From: Roseburia sp.
Lineage (GTDB): Bacteria; Bacillota; Clostridia; Lachnospirales; Lachnospiraceae
Assembly: GCA_030844625.1 (NCBI GenBank)
Contig: JAUUNJ010000067.1
Span: 1 to 9,858, forward strand
Length of the DNA stretch: 9,858 nucleotides
Direction: 5' to 3'
Shown: positions 1 to 6,644 of the stretch, one piece after another
Layout of the letters: each line of letters starts with the position of its first letter
Numbering within the stretch: the stretch's first letter is position 1
Notes under the pieces: generated by a model
The model's input: only the letters and a program-made list of their open reading frames with translations
Told to the model about the DNA's origin: nothing
The model's database searches: none
Program-made: the position numbers and the translations under genes

Positions 1-1640
1 CAGAATATGCCGATAATGTTGCTGCTCCAACAATAACTCCTAAAACAGGATTCTATTATAATGATAAGGATATTTCCATTACAACAGCAACGCCGGGAGC
101 AAAGATTATATATACGATAGATGGAACAGAACCAAGTGAAAATAACGGAATCGTATATACAAAACCGTTCCAATTGGCATATGGAAAACATACAGTAAAA
201 GCAGTAGCGATAAAATCCGGAAAGACGAATTCTTATGTTACTACAGAAACAATTACCATTGGAAACGCTCTATATGGTAAGAAAGCTACAGCATCATCAA
301 AATCCAGTGATGCAGGAAAAGCAATTGATGGTTCCATGACTACACGTTGGCAGGCAGATGCAGAAGATCCCCAGTGGCTTATGGTAGATTTGGAAAAAGA
401 ATATGTTTTATCATCCTTTTATATCGTGTGGGAAACAGCTGCAGGAAAGGATTATACCATAGAAGTGTCCCAGGATGGAAAAACATGGAGCAGTGTATAT
501 CAAGTTACCGGTGGAGAAAAGGCACATTCTATTTATGATTCTTTTGATGAAACCAAAGCCAGATATATAAGAGTAAATATAGCCACAAGGGCAACCCAGT
601 ATGGCGCGTCTATATATGAGTTTCAGGTATATGGAAAAACAACAACAGAAATTGAATTACCGGATGCTCCTGTTAGTATATCTGCAGATATATTATCAGA
701 AACAAAGGCCGAAATCAGATGGGATAAGACCGATGAGGCAGACAGTTACAATGTATATAGAGCAGTAGGAACTACCGGAGGATACAGAAAGATAAATACA
801 TCACCAATCACCGGTACTAACTTTACAGATACAAACTTATCAAACAATATATATTTATATAAGGTAACATCAGTGAACGCTGCAGGCGAATCGGTAAAAT
901 CAGACTTTGTTACAGTGAATCTTGCAAAAGATGATGATATTGAAAGACCTACTGAGACAGGCAAGTCAGATGATGACGTATATATAAGAAGTATATCAAG
1001 AGCATCCATCACGGGAGTTGATGAAAACGGATATTTATATACGGGAAAAGCGATACAGCCGGAATTTTCCGTATTGTATGCAGGAAAACAACTGGTAAAA
1101 GGACAGGATTATACAATTGCATATAAAAATAATCTTTATCCGGGAACAGCAATTCTTATAATTACCGGTAAAGGAAAATACGGTGGAGAGAAGACAGTTG
1201 AATTTAACATAAAGGAATCAGATATTTCTGTTATTTGGCCGGCAGAAACCACAACAGTTTCGGACAGGAATAAGGTTACAAAAAAGGATGACTCAAAGGG
1301 AAATACTACGGTAACGAATGTAATTCCGCCTAAGAAGGTAAAGAAACTGAAACTGAAAAAAGTTCTGCCAAAGGCTGCGCTCATTCGATGGAAGTTAAGT
1401 AAAAAGGCAGAGAAGGTGAAAGGATACCAGATTATTTATTCCACAAGTAAAAAGTTTAAAAAGAATGTAAAGAAAAAGACTGTAAGTTACAAAAAGTTTA
1501 AGAAGTCTAAGAAGACGTACAAGCTTAAGAAACTGAAATCTGGAAAAATTTACTATGTAAAGGTCAGAGCTTATAAGAAAGTAAATGGAGTGAAAATTTA
1601 CGGAAAATTTAAGAAGATGAAAAAATTCAAGGCAATATAA
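1..1640 (+). CDS. Secreted multi-module carbohydrate-binding protein, C-terminal part (5' end outside window)
   Basis: The reading frame is open from base 3 to the TAA at 1638-1640, so about 545 C-terminal residues are visible; a TTG at 174 lies inside a domain and is not the start. Modules in order (partial-protein numbering): a chitobiase/hexosaminidase C-terminal-like module (about 8-88, with TPGAKIIYTIDGTEPS), an F5/8 type C (discoidin, CBM32-like) module (about 88-212, with AIDGSMTTRW and ARYIRVNI), an FN3 module (about 220-308), a clostridial surface-protein module (about 335-408, with YTGK, GQDYTIAYKNN and GTAILIITGKGKYGG), a polar linker, and an FN3-like tail (about 441-545) that is roughly 40% lysine. 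These modules usually flank a glycoside hydrolase in gut Firmicutes, so an enzyme domain probably lies upstream; that part is inference. The tail may hold the protein on the cell wall by charge. No LPXTG motif is present. Confidence 0.88.
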   Translation, partial: EYADNVAAPTITPKTGFYYNDKDISITTATPGAKIIYTIDGTEPSENNGIVYTKPFQLAYGKHTVKAVAIKSGKTNSYVTTETITIGNALYGKKATASSKSSDAGKAIDGSMTTRWQADAEDPQWLMVDLEKEYVLSSFYIVWETAAGKDYTIEVSQDGKTWSSVYQVTGGEKAHSIYDSFDETKARYIRVNIATRATQYGASIYEFQVYGKTTTEIELPDAPVSISADILSETKAEIRWDKTDEADSYNVYRAVGTTGGYRKINTSPITGTNFTDTNLSNNIYLYKVTSVNAAGESVKSDFVTVNLAKDDDIERPTETGKSDDDVYIRSISRASITGVDENGYLYTGKAIQPEFSVLYAGKQLVKGQDYTIAYKNNLYPGTAILIITGKGKYGGEKTVEFNIKESDISVIWPAETTTVSDRNKVTKKDDSKGNTTVTNVIPPKKVKKLKLKKVLPKAALIRWKLSKKAEKVKGYQIIYSTSKKFKKNVKKKTVSYKKFKKSKKTYKLKKLKSGKIYYVKVRAYKKVNGVKIYGKFKKMKKFKAI

Positions 1641-1649
1641 TGAATAATG

Positions 1650-1672
1650 AAAAGCCGAAAGGGCAGCTTTTT
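1650..1672 (+). terminator. Weak intrinsic terminator after the first surface-protein gene
   Basis: Ten bases after the stop codon, AAAAGC (1650-1655) can pair with GCTTTT (1666-1671), with a small inner C-G pair closing a GAAA loop, and the right arm runs into a five-T tract. The stem is short and A/U-rich, so termination may be partial. It separates this gene from the promoter of the next one. Confidence 0.5.
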
Positions 1673-1711
1673 GTTTACAAATAAATTAAAAAAGAATAGA
1701 TAAAAAAACAC

Positions 1712-1740
1712 TTGCATTATTTTGTGTAAGCGCTTACAAT
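1712..1740 (+). promoter_or_regulatory. Sigma-A-type promoter of the 921-aa surface-protein gene
   Basis: TTGCAT (1712-1717) and TACAAT (1735-1740) are separated by exactly 17 bases, each close to the -35 and -10 consensus. Transcription would begin near 1747, leaving an untranslated leader of about 47 bases before the ATG at 1794. The -10 hexamer lies across the junction of two palindromes (separate entry), so a bound regulator would block RNA polymerase. Confidence 0.65.
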
Positions 1741-1753
1741 GTAAGTACTTACA
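1725..1753. promoter_or_regulatory. Two adjacent 14-bp palindromic operators (LacI/CcpA-like)
   Basis: TGTAAGCGCTTACA (1725-1738) and TGTAAGTACTTACA (1740-1753) are each perfect 14-bp palindromes, one base apart, with centres 15 bp apart. The first fits the LacI-family operator form with a central CG and matches the CcpA cre pattern. The second has the same outer half-sites (TGTAAG/CTTACA) but GTAC at its centre. Together they give four half-sites covering the promoter spacer, -10 and expected start site, an arrangement typical of repression. Which regulator binds is not visible in this window. Confidence 0.7.
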
Positions 1754-1782
1754 CTATCGTTTTAATCAAAAGAAAAAAGAAT

Positions 1783-1789
1783 GGAGGAG
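1783..1789 (+). promoter_or_regulatory. Ribosome binding site that fixes the start at 1794
   Basis: GGAGGAG lies six bases (from its GGAGG core) upstream of ATG 1794. The frame extends upstream to a TTG at 1722, but that extension runs through the operators and the promoter -10, has no ribosome site, and would put 24 residues ahead of the signal peptide. Confidence 0.9.
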
Positions 1790-1793
1790 AAAT

Positions 1794-4559
1794 ATGAGAT
1801 TAAAAAAGAGATTCAAAAAAATAGTTGTTATTATGACAGCAACAGCAATGGTTGCCACATCTGCCCAGTTAGGTATAAATGTAAATGCGGATGTAAACAA
1901 TCAGCCATTAGGTGCAAATGTAGCTTTAGGAAAGACAATCACTATGCCAGAAGCGGCATATACTGTCACGGATCAGTCTACTGAGGAAAAAAATGCCACA
2001 GAAACTGAGAACAAAAAAAGGAATATTACCAGAATCACTGATGGAAATGTTTCATCGGGATTTCAGGCTGTAAAACTTACCCCTGATGGGGCAAATAACA
2101 AGTATGATCCACAGGAATGGGTTCTTGACCTGGAAGATACATATTCGATTGATAAAATAAGGATGTATTGGGAAAGTGGAGCATGGGGAAAGGTATATGA
2201 TATTTATGTTTCCGAAACGAATGATGAAAGTGAAGAGCGTTGGACCAAAGTCGTTGCAGAGAGTGAAGGTAAAGGTGGAGAACTTACCTATACGTTTGAT
2301 TCTGTAACTGCAAGATATGTTAAACTTGCGCTTCAGGAAAGAGGAGCAAATTATGGATATAATCTGTATGAAATTGAGGTTTATACAGTTGGAAGTGTAG
2401 AGCCGGCTGTATTAGAAAACAAGGCTTTGAAAGCAACCGCTACCGCATCCAAATCTGATGATAAAGATCATCTTCCAGAGAAGGCTATTGATGGAGATGT
2501 AAAAACAATGTGGCGTGCACCTCAATATGAAAAGGACGAGGATTATAAAAACCTTAAGGATGAAAATGGCAAGAATATTGAGCGTTCTAAAGAAGACATA
2601 GGTAGTGATTACATAACCCTTGAATGGGAAGAACCACAGTATTTTAATGTTGTTAAGCTGATTTGGGGTGGTGGATATGTAAATAACTACAAACTTCAGA
2701 CATCTGAAGACGGCGAAACATGGGTTGACATTTATAATGTTACAGATGCCAGAGGCGGCGAAACAAGAACGATTACTCTTGACGAGCCTGTTACAACAAA
2801 ATATCTTAGAATGCAGAACAATGCAACAACGAGTAATGAAGTCCATTACAGAGATGAATTGTATGAAATTCAGGTATATGATGAAACGGATATTCCGGTA
2901 GAGGGAATTTTTTTAAGCAAGACAAAAATAAAATTAAATATTGATGACGAAAGTGCATTAACAAGTCAGTTAGAAATAAATATTAATCCAACCAATGCAG
3001 CAGACAAGAGCGTAATATGGACTTCATCAGATGAAAATATTGCTACAGTAGATGAAAATGGTTTGGTTACAGCAGTTAAGGCAGGTATTGCTACGATAAC
3101 AGTTACTTCTGTAAGTAATCCGGAAGTAACAAAAGAATGCAAAGTTGCTGTAGCAGGAAGTATGGAAAAAACAAATGTTACAGCTTCAAAAGTTGAAGGA
3201 ACAAAAAATATCGATGTTGTATGGACAGCAGTAGAAAGCGCTGTAAACTATGAAGTTTATAGAGTGAACGATGATACAGCAACAAAAATTTATACAGGAA
3301 CAGAGTTTAATTTTGTAGATGAAGATTTAGAGCCGGGAACATATAGCTATTATGTTAAGGCAATCGCTCCTGCAGATAGCGATATTTATGCCGACAGCAT
3401 AAGTGAAACAACAGAAGGTGTATTGATTCCTGTAGATGTAACAGGTATTGAACTTTCAGAAAGTGAAGCAACAATCTATGTTGGAGACAGCAAGCAGCTT
3501 ACAGCTTTTGTAACTCCGGACAATGCTACAAATAAAGAAGTTATCTGGTTATCTGACAATGAAGAAGTTATATACGTTGATAGTAATGGTAATGTTATAG
3601 CAATGAAAGAAGGTAGTGCTGTTATTACAGTAAAGACGGTAGATGGTGAGTTTACTGCCACATGTACGGTGAATGCTATACCTGTAGATGCGACAAGTGT
3701 TACATTGAACAAGGAGGTTGATACTGTTGAATTAGGAAGCACAGTACAGTTGGAAGCAACAGTTGATCCTGTAAACACAACATATACGGATATTACATGG
3801 AATACAGCAGATGAAACAATTGCATCAGTAGATGAAAATGGTTTAGTAACAGCAAATGCTGTAGGAACTACAACCATTACAGCAACATCTGTATCAGGTG
3901 TAAAAGCTGAATGTACAATAACAGTAAAAATAGCACCGACAGAAGTTGTTTTAGATAAGACCCTGGTTGAATTGACGGAGGGTGAAAAGGTAACAGTAAC
4001 AGCGACAGTAGGACCTGACAATGCAACAGATAAGACAGTGCAGTGGTATTCTGATAATACAAATGTGGCAACAGTTGATGAAAATGGTAATATTACAGCT
4101 GTGAAAGCAGGTACTGCTAATATAACAGTTACTACCAATGATGGAAATGTAACAGCAATATGTAAAGTTACGGTAAAGAAAGAGGAAGTATCTTCAACGG
4201 TCAAACCGGGCACTGATACCCCGACAACAACAGCAGCACCGGGAGTGAATACGAAAGCACCGGCTCAGGCTAAAATTGTTAAGGTTACTGCCAAGAAGAA
4301 AGCTGCAAAGAAAGTTAAACTTTCACTTAAGAAGATTAGTGGTGCAAAGGGATATGAAGTACAGATCCTAAAGTCAAAGAAGGCGAAAAAGGCATTAGCT
4401 AGGAAGAATGTTAAAAAAATTAAAGTTACAATTAAATCAAAGAAATTAAAGAATAAGAAGAAATTATACGTTAAGGTTAGGGCTTATGTATTAGATGCTA
4501 AAGGTAATAAAGTCTATGGTAAGTGGTCCAAAGTTAAAAAAATCAAAATTAAGAAATAG
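1794..4559 (+). CDS. Secreted F5/8C-Big_2-FN3 surface protein with lysine-rich tail
   Basis: Complete, 921 aa. A signal peptide occupies about residues 1-32 (MRLKKRFKK, a hydrophobic stretch, then VNA before DVNN). Next come two F5/8 type C (discoidin, CBM32-like) modules at about 38-200 and 207-363; a Big_2 Ig-like module at 368-453; an FN3 module at 461-543; three more Big_2 modules at about 546-628, 630-712 and 714-793 (each with ATVDENG- or VDSNGN-like cores followed by V-A/T-x-x-x-G-x-A/T-x-I-T-V); a Thr/Pro linker (795-825); and a lysine-rich FN3-like tail (827-921, ending VYGKWSKVKKIKIKK). No catalytic domain, LPXTG motif or S-layer homology domain is visible. F5/8C modules bind sugars or glycans, and Big_2 and FN3 act as stalks or adhesive modules, so a cell-surface glycan-binding or adhesin role is inferred. 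It shares module types with the preceding gene but has its own promoter and operators, which suggests carbohydrate-responsive expression. Confidence 0.92.
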   Translation: MRLKKRFKKIVVIMTATAMVATSAQLGINVNADVNNQPLGANVALGKTITMPEAAYTVTDQSTEEKNATETENKKRNITRITDGNVSSGFQAVKLTPDGANNKYDPQEWVLDLEDTYSIDKIRMYWESGAWGKVYDIYVSETNDESEERWTKVVAESEGKGGELTYTFDSVTARYVKLALQERGANYGYNLYEIEVYTVGSVEPAVLENKALKATATASKSDDKDHLPEKAIDGDVKTMWRAPQYEKDEDYKNLKDENGKNIERSKEDIGSDYITLEWEEPQYFNVVKLIWGGGYVNNYKLQTSEDGETWVDIYNVTDARGGETRTITLDEPVTTKYLRMQNNATTSNEVHYRDELYEIQVYDETDIPVEGIFLSKTKIKLNIDDESALTSQLEININPTNAADKSVIWTSSDENIATVDENGLVTAVKAGIATITVTSVSNPEVTKECKVAVAGSMEKTNVTASKVEGTKNIDVVWTAVESAVNYEVYRVNDDTATKIYTGTEFNFVDEDLEPGTYSYYVKAIAPADSDIYADSISETTEGVLIPVDVTGIELSESEATIYVGDSKQLTAFVTPDNATNKEVIWLSDNEEVIYVDSNGNVIAMKEGSAVITVKTVDGEFTATCTVNAIPVDATSVTLNKEVDTVELGSTVQLEATVDPVNTTYTDITWNTADETIASVDENGLVTANAVGTTTITATSVSGVKAECTITVKIAPTEVVLDKTLVELTEGEKVTVTATVGPDNATDKTVQWYSDNTNVATVDENGNITAVKAGTANITVTTNDGNVTAICKVTVKKEEVSSTVKPGTDTPTTTAAPGVNTKAPAQAKIVKVTAKKKAAKKVKLSLKKISGAKGYEVQILKSKKAKKALARKNVKKIKVTIKSKKLKNKKKLYVKVRAYVLDAKGNKVYGKWSKVKKIKIKK

Positions 4560-4624
4560 GATTAAAATGAAACCTTAAATTGACACTGTGAAGCAGGTAG
4601 AATAAAAAATATAATCATATTTTT

Positions 4625-4667
4625 AGAGCTGTTGTACTAAATTTATTAGTGCGTACAGCTCTTTTTA
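4625..4667 (+). terminator. Strong intrinsic terminator after the 921-aa gene
   Basis: AGAGCTGT (4625-4632) pairs perfectly with ACAGCTCT (4655-4662). Inside, ACTAA (4636-4640) pairs with TTAGT (4646-4650), with G-U pairs bridging the two stems, and a TTTTT tract follows at once. The sequence upstream of the hairpin is T-rich rather than A-rich, so it should work in the + direction only. Confidence 0.85.
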
Positions 4668-4696
4668 ATAAAAATATTTTAAAACTATAGACTAAT

Positions 4697-4725
4697 TTGT
4701 CAATTTATGAGAAAATAATTACAAG
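4697..4725 (+). promoter_or_regulatory. Probable promoter of the NifU-like/GGGtGRT operon
   Basis: TTGTCA (4697-4702) and TACAAG (4720-4725) are 17 bases apart. The -35 is good and the -10 is moderate (four of six consensus bases). It is the best candidate between the terminator at 4625-4667 and the gene at 4805. It would start RNA near 4732 and give a leader of about 73 bases that begins at the repeat/hairpin element. Confidence 0.45.
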
Positions 4726-4735
4726 TGCGAACTTA

Positions 4736-4781
4736 TTTCATAGTTTCGCGATAACATGAAAAACTGGGTTTTTCATAGTTT
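4736..4781 (+). promoter_or_regulatory. Leader with alternative hairpins and an 11-bp direct repeat
   Basis: TTTCATAGTTT occurs twice (4736-4746 and 4771-4781). Between the copies, AACATGAAA (4753-4761) is complementary to TTTCATAGTT of either copy apart from one bulged A. With the downstream copy the stem becomes longer: ATGAAAAAC (4756-4764) pairs perfectly with GTTTTTCAT (4768-4776) around a three-base TGG loop, extended by AAC/GTT. The two hairpins exclude each other. The downstream hairpin ends 10 bases before the ribosome site AAAGGAG (4791-4797). The geometry is seen directly; a regulatory role is inferred. Confidence 0.5.
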
Positions 4782-4804
4782 TATATTTCGAAAGGAGTAT
4801 TCAG

Positions 4805-5497
4805 ATGATTTATTCAAAGGAAGTTGAAATGATGTGTCCTGTTGCTAAGGGCGCAAAACATGAACCGGCTCCAATTCCGGAAGAAGGAAAATGGGTTCAT
4901 TCAAAAGAAATCAAAGATATTTCAGGTTTTACACATGGTGTAGGCTGGTGTGCACCACAGCAGGGAGCATGTAAACTTACATTAAATGTTAAAGAAGGTA
5001 TCATTGAAGAAGCATTAATTGAAACAATCGGATGTTCAGGTATGACACATTCGGCAGCTATGGCAGCTGAAATCCTTCAGGGAAAGACAATTCTTGAAGC
5101 GTTAAATACAGACCTTGTCTGTGATGCGATTAACACTGCTATGAGAGAATTATTCCTGCAGATTGTCTATGGTAGAACACAGAGTGCTTTCTCAGATGAC
5201 GGACTTGTAGTTGGTGCAGGTCTTGAAGATTTAGGAAAGGGACTTCGTTCACAGGTTGGTACAATGTACGCAACAAAGGAAAAAGGTGTTCGTTATCTTG
5301 AAATGGCAGAAGGATATGTTACAGGCATAGCTCTTGATGCTGATAATGAAGTTATTGGTTACCAGTTCGTAAGTCTTGGAAAAATGACAGACTTTATCAA
5401 GAATGGTGATGATCCTACTACAGCTTGGGAAAAAGCAAAAGGACAGTATGGTCGTGTTGCTGACGCTGTTAAGATTATCGACCCAAGAAAGGAATAG
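4805..5497 (+). CDS. NifU/IscU-like iron-sulfur cluster scaffold-type protein
   Basis: Complete, 230 aa, cytoplasmic, no signal peptide. AAAGGAG (4791-4797) lies seven bases before ATG 4805 and supports this start. Residues about 45-100 resemble the NifU N-terminal/IscU core: a glycine-rich stretch with C49 and C56, then KLTLNVKEGIIEEALIETIGC (C77) and a helix ending GKTILEALNTD; in IscU the same order carries two cluster-ligand cysteines. C106 follows. The usual third IscU cysteine near the end of the core has no clear counterpart. Residues about 110-230 (RTQSAFSDDGL, VGAGLEDLGKGLRS, GKMTDFI, IDPRKE) extend well beyond IscU, which is about 128 aa. The family is annotated in Clostridia as an Fe-S assembly scaffold protein. 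The next gene follows after 12 bases, so the two proteins probably work together. Assembly or transfer of an Fe-S cluster for that partner is a reasonable inference, not shown here. Confidence 0.85.
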   Translation: MIYSKEVEMMCPVAKGAKHEPAPIPEEGKWVHSKEIKDISGFTHGVGWCAPQQGACKLTLNVKEGIIEEALIETIGCSGMTHSAAMAAEILQGKTILEALNTDLVCDAINTAMRELFLQIVYGRTQSAFSDDGLVVGAGLEDLGKGLRSQVGTMYATKEKGVRYLEMAEGYVTGIALDADNEVIGYQFVSLGKMTDFIKNGDDPTTAWEKAKGQYGRVADAVKIIDPRKE

Positions 5498-5501
5498 GAG
5501 G
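5496..5501 (+). promoter_or_regulatory. Ribosome binding site overlapping the upstream stop codon
   Basis: AGGAGG shares two bases with the TAG stop (5495-5497) of the NifU-like gene and lies eight bases before ATG 5510. This tight join indicates co-transcription and probably translational coupling of the two genes. Confidence 0.9.
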
Positions 5502-5509
5502 TAACGACA

Positions 5510-6520
5510 ATGGCATTATTTGAATCATATGAAAGAAGAATAGATCAGATTAACGCTGTATTGAACAGCTATGGAATCAGCTCTATTGAAGAAGCTGAAA
5601 AAATCACAAAGGATGCTGGATTAAATGTTTACGATATGGTAAAAGGTATCCAGCCAATCTGTTTTGAAAATGCATGTTGGGCTTACACAGTAGGTGCAGC
5701 AATTGCTATTAAGAAAGACTGCAGAAGAGCTGCTGATGCTGCTGCAGCAATCGGTGAAGGTCTTCAGGCATTCTGTATTCCTGGTTCTGTTGCAGACCAC
5801 AGAAAAGTTGGTCTTGGACATGGTAACTTAGGAAAGATGTTATTGGAAGAAGAAACAGAATGTTTTGCGTTCCTTGCAGGGCATGAGTCATTTGCGGCTG
5901 CTGAAGGTGCTATTGGTATCGCTGAAAAGGCAAACAAGGTTCGTAAGAAACCATTAAGAGTTATCTTAAACGGTCTTGGAAAAGATGCAGCTCAGATTAT
6001 CTCAAGAATCAACGGTTTCACATTTGTGGAGACAAAGTACGATTACAAAGAAGCAAAATTAAACGTTGTTTACGAAAAGGCTTATTCAGATGGTCTTCGT
6101 GCAACAGTTAAATGTTACGGTGCTGATGATGTTCAGGAAGGTGTTGCAATCATGCATCATGAAAATGTTGGTGTATCTATTACAGGTAACTCAACAAACC
6201 CAACAAGATTCCAGCATCCGGTAGCAGGTACATACAAGAAGGAATGTGTGGAACAGGGAAAGAAATACTTCTCAGTTGCATCTTGTGGTGGTACAGGACG
6301 TACACTTCACCCGGATAACATGGCTGCAGGACCAGCTTCCTATGGTATGACAGATACATTAGGACGTATGCATTCTGATGCACAGTTTGCAGGTTCTTCA
6401 TCTGTTCCAGCTCACGTTGAAATGATGGGACTGATCGGTGCAGGTAACAACCCAATGGTTGGTATGACTGTAGCAGTTGCAGTTTCTGTAGAAGAAGCAG
6501 CTAACGCTGGCAAGTTCTAA
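5510..6520 (+). CDS. GGGtGRT-family protein (function unknown)
   Basis: Complete, 336 aa, cytoplasmic. Recognised from its signature near residues 255-285, SVASCGGTGRTLHPDNMAAG, followed by SYGMTDTLGRMHSDAQFAGSSS and a Gly/Val/Ala-rich end; the family (Pfam 'GGGtGRT protein') is named for this motif. Other conserved-looking blocks are ICFENACWAYTVGAA (50-64), HRKVGLGHGNLGKML (97-111), FLAGHESFAAAEGA (121-134) and LNGLGKDAAQII (153-164). It has eight cysteines (C51, C56, C71, C89, C118, C202, C246, C259), many for a cytosolic protein, and several histidines, so an oxygen-sensitive metal or Fe-S cofactor is plausible. In this copy the first position of the named motif is Cys rather than Gly. 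It is the second gene of a two-gene operon with the NifU-like protein and is followed by a strong terminator. No catalytic activity can be assigned. Confidence 0.88.
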   Translation: MALFESYERRIDQINAVLNSYGISSIEEAEKITKDAGLNVYDMVKGIQPICFENACWAYTVGAAIAIKKDCRRAADAAAAIGEGLQAFCIPGSVADHRKVGLGHGNLGKMLLEEETECFAFLAGHESFAAAEGAIGIAEKANKVRKKPLRVILNGLGKDAAQIISRINGFTFVETKYDYKEAKLNVVYEKAYSDGLRATVKCYGADDVQEGVAIMHHENVGVSITGNSTNPTRFQHPVAGTYKKECVEQGKKYFSVASCGGTGRTLHPDNMAAGPASYGMTDTLGRMHSDAQFAGSSSVPAHVEMMGLIGAGNNPMVGMTVAVAVSVEEAANAGKF

Positions 6521-6547
6521 GATAATGATACTAAAATAAATTGGTTT

Positions 6548-6583
6548 AAACGTGCCGTATTCAATGGTAATACGGCACGTTTT
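6548..6583 (+). terminator. Intrinsic terminator of the NifU-like/GGGtGRT operon
   Basis: AAACGTGCCGTATT (6548-6561) and AATACGGCACGTTT (6569-6582) form a perfect 14-bp stem with a seven-base loop, 27 bases after the stop. The T-run is only four bases and mostly within the stem, but the flanks are A-rich on the left and T-rich on the right, so it may end transcription in both directions. Confidence 0.85.
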
Positions 6584-6608
6584 AAAGTTAATTATATACA
6601 AATGAAAA

Positions 6609-6638
6609 TTGTTATTCTAAAAAATAAGAAAGTATAGA
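6609..6638 (+). promoter_or_regulatory. Possible promoter of the lipoprotein gene, implying a leaderless mRNA
   Basis: TTGTTA (6609-6614) and TATAGA (6633-6638) are 18 bases apart. RNA would start at about 6645, the A of the ATG. No Shine-Dalgarno sequence is visible before that ATG, which agrees with leaderless initiation. The DNA here is very AT-rich, so chance matches are likely; TATACA at 6595-6600 is a rival -10 without a good -35. Confidence 0.3.
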
Positions 6639-6644
6639 AATAAA

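Noticed and set aside
174..1640. Taking TTG 174 as the start of the first gene.
   Set aside because: The frame stays open to base 3 and the upstream residues complete a chitobiase-C-like module; there is no ribosome site or signal peptide at 174.
2412..2846. A 144-codon - strand frame opposite the second F5/8C module.
   Set aside because: Low-complexity Ile/Phe/Cys-rich product, no start signals, and fully covered by a well-supported + strand gene.
3476..4213. A 245-codon open frame on the - strand opposite the Big_2 repeats.
   Set aside because: It mirrors the repetitive Thr/Val-rich codons of the surface-protein gene, has no ribosome site, and its product is a repetitive hydrophobic string with no domain.
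4580..4667. TTGACA at 4580 followed by AT-rich -10-like sequence just before a terminator, suggesting a very short RNA of about 50 bases.
   Set aside because: At 17-base spacing the -10 is poor (TAAAAA), and the good TATAAT is 24 bases away; the product would be little more than the terminator hairpin.
4756..4827. A 23-codon frame starting at the ATG inside the leader hairpin and overlapping the NifU-like gene start.
   Set aside because: No ribosome site precedes it, and its first codons are explained by the hairpin arms. A leader peptide cannot be excluded but is not supported.
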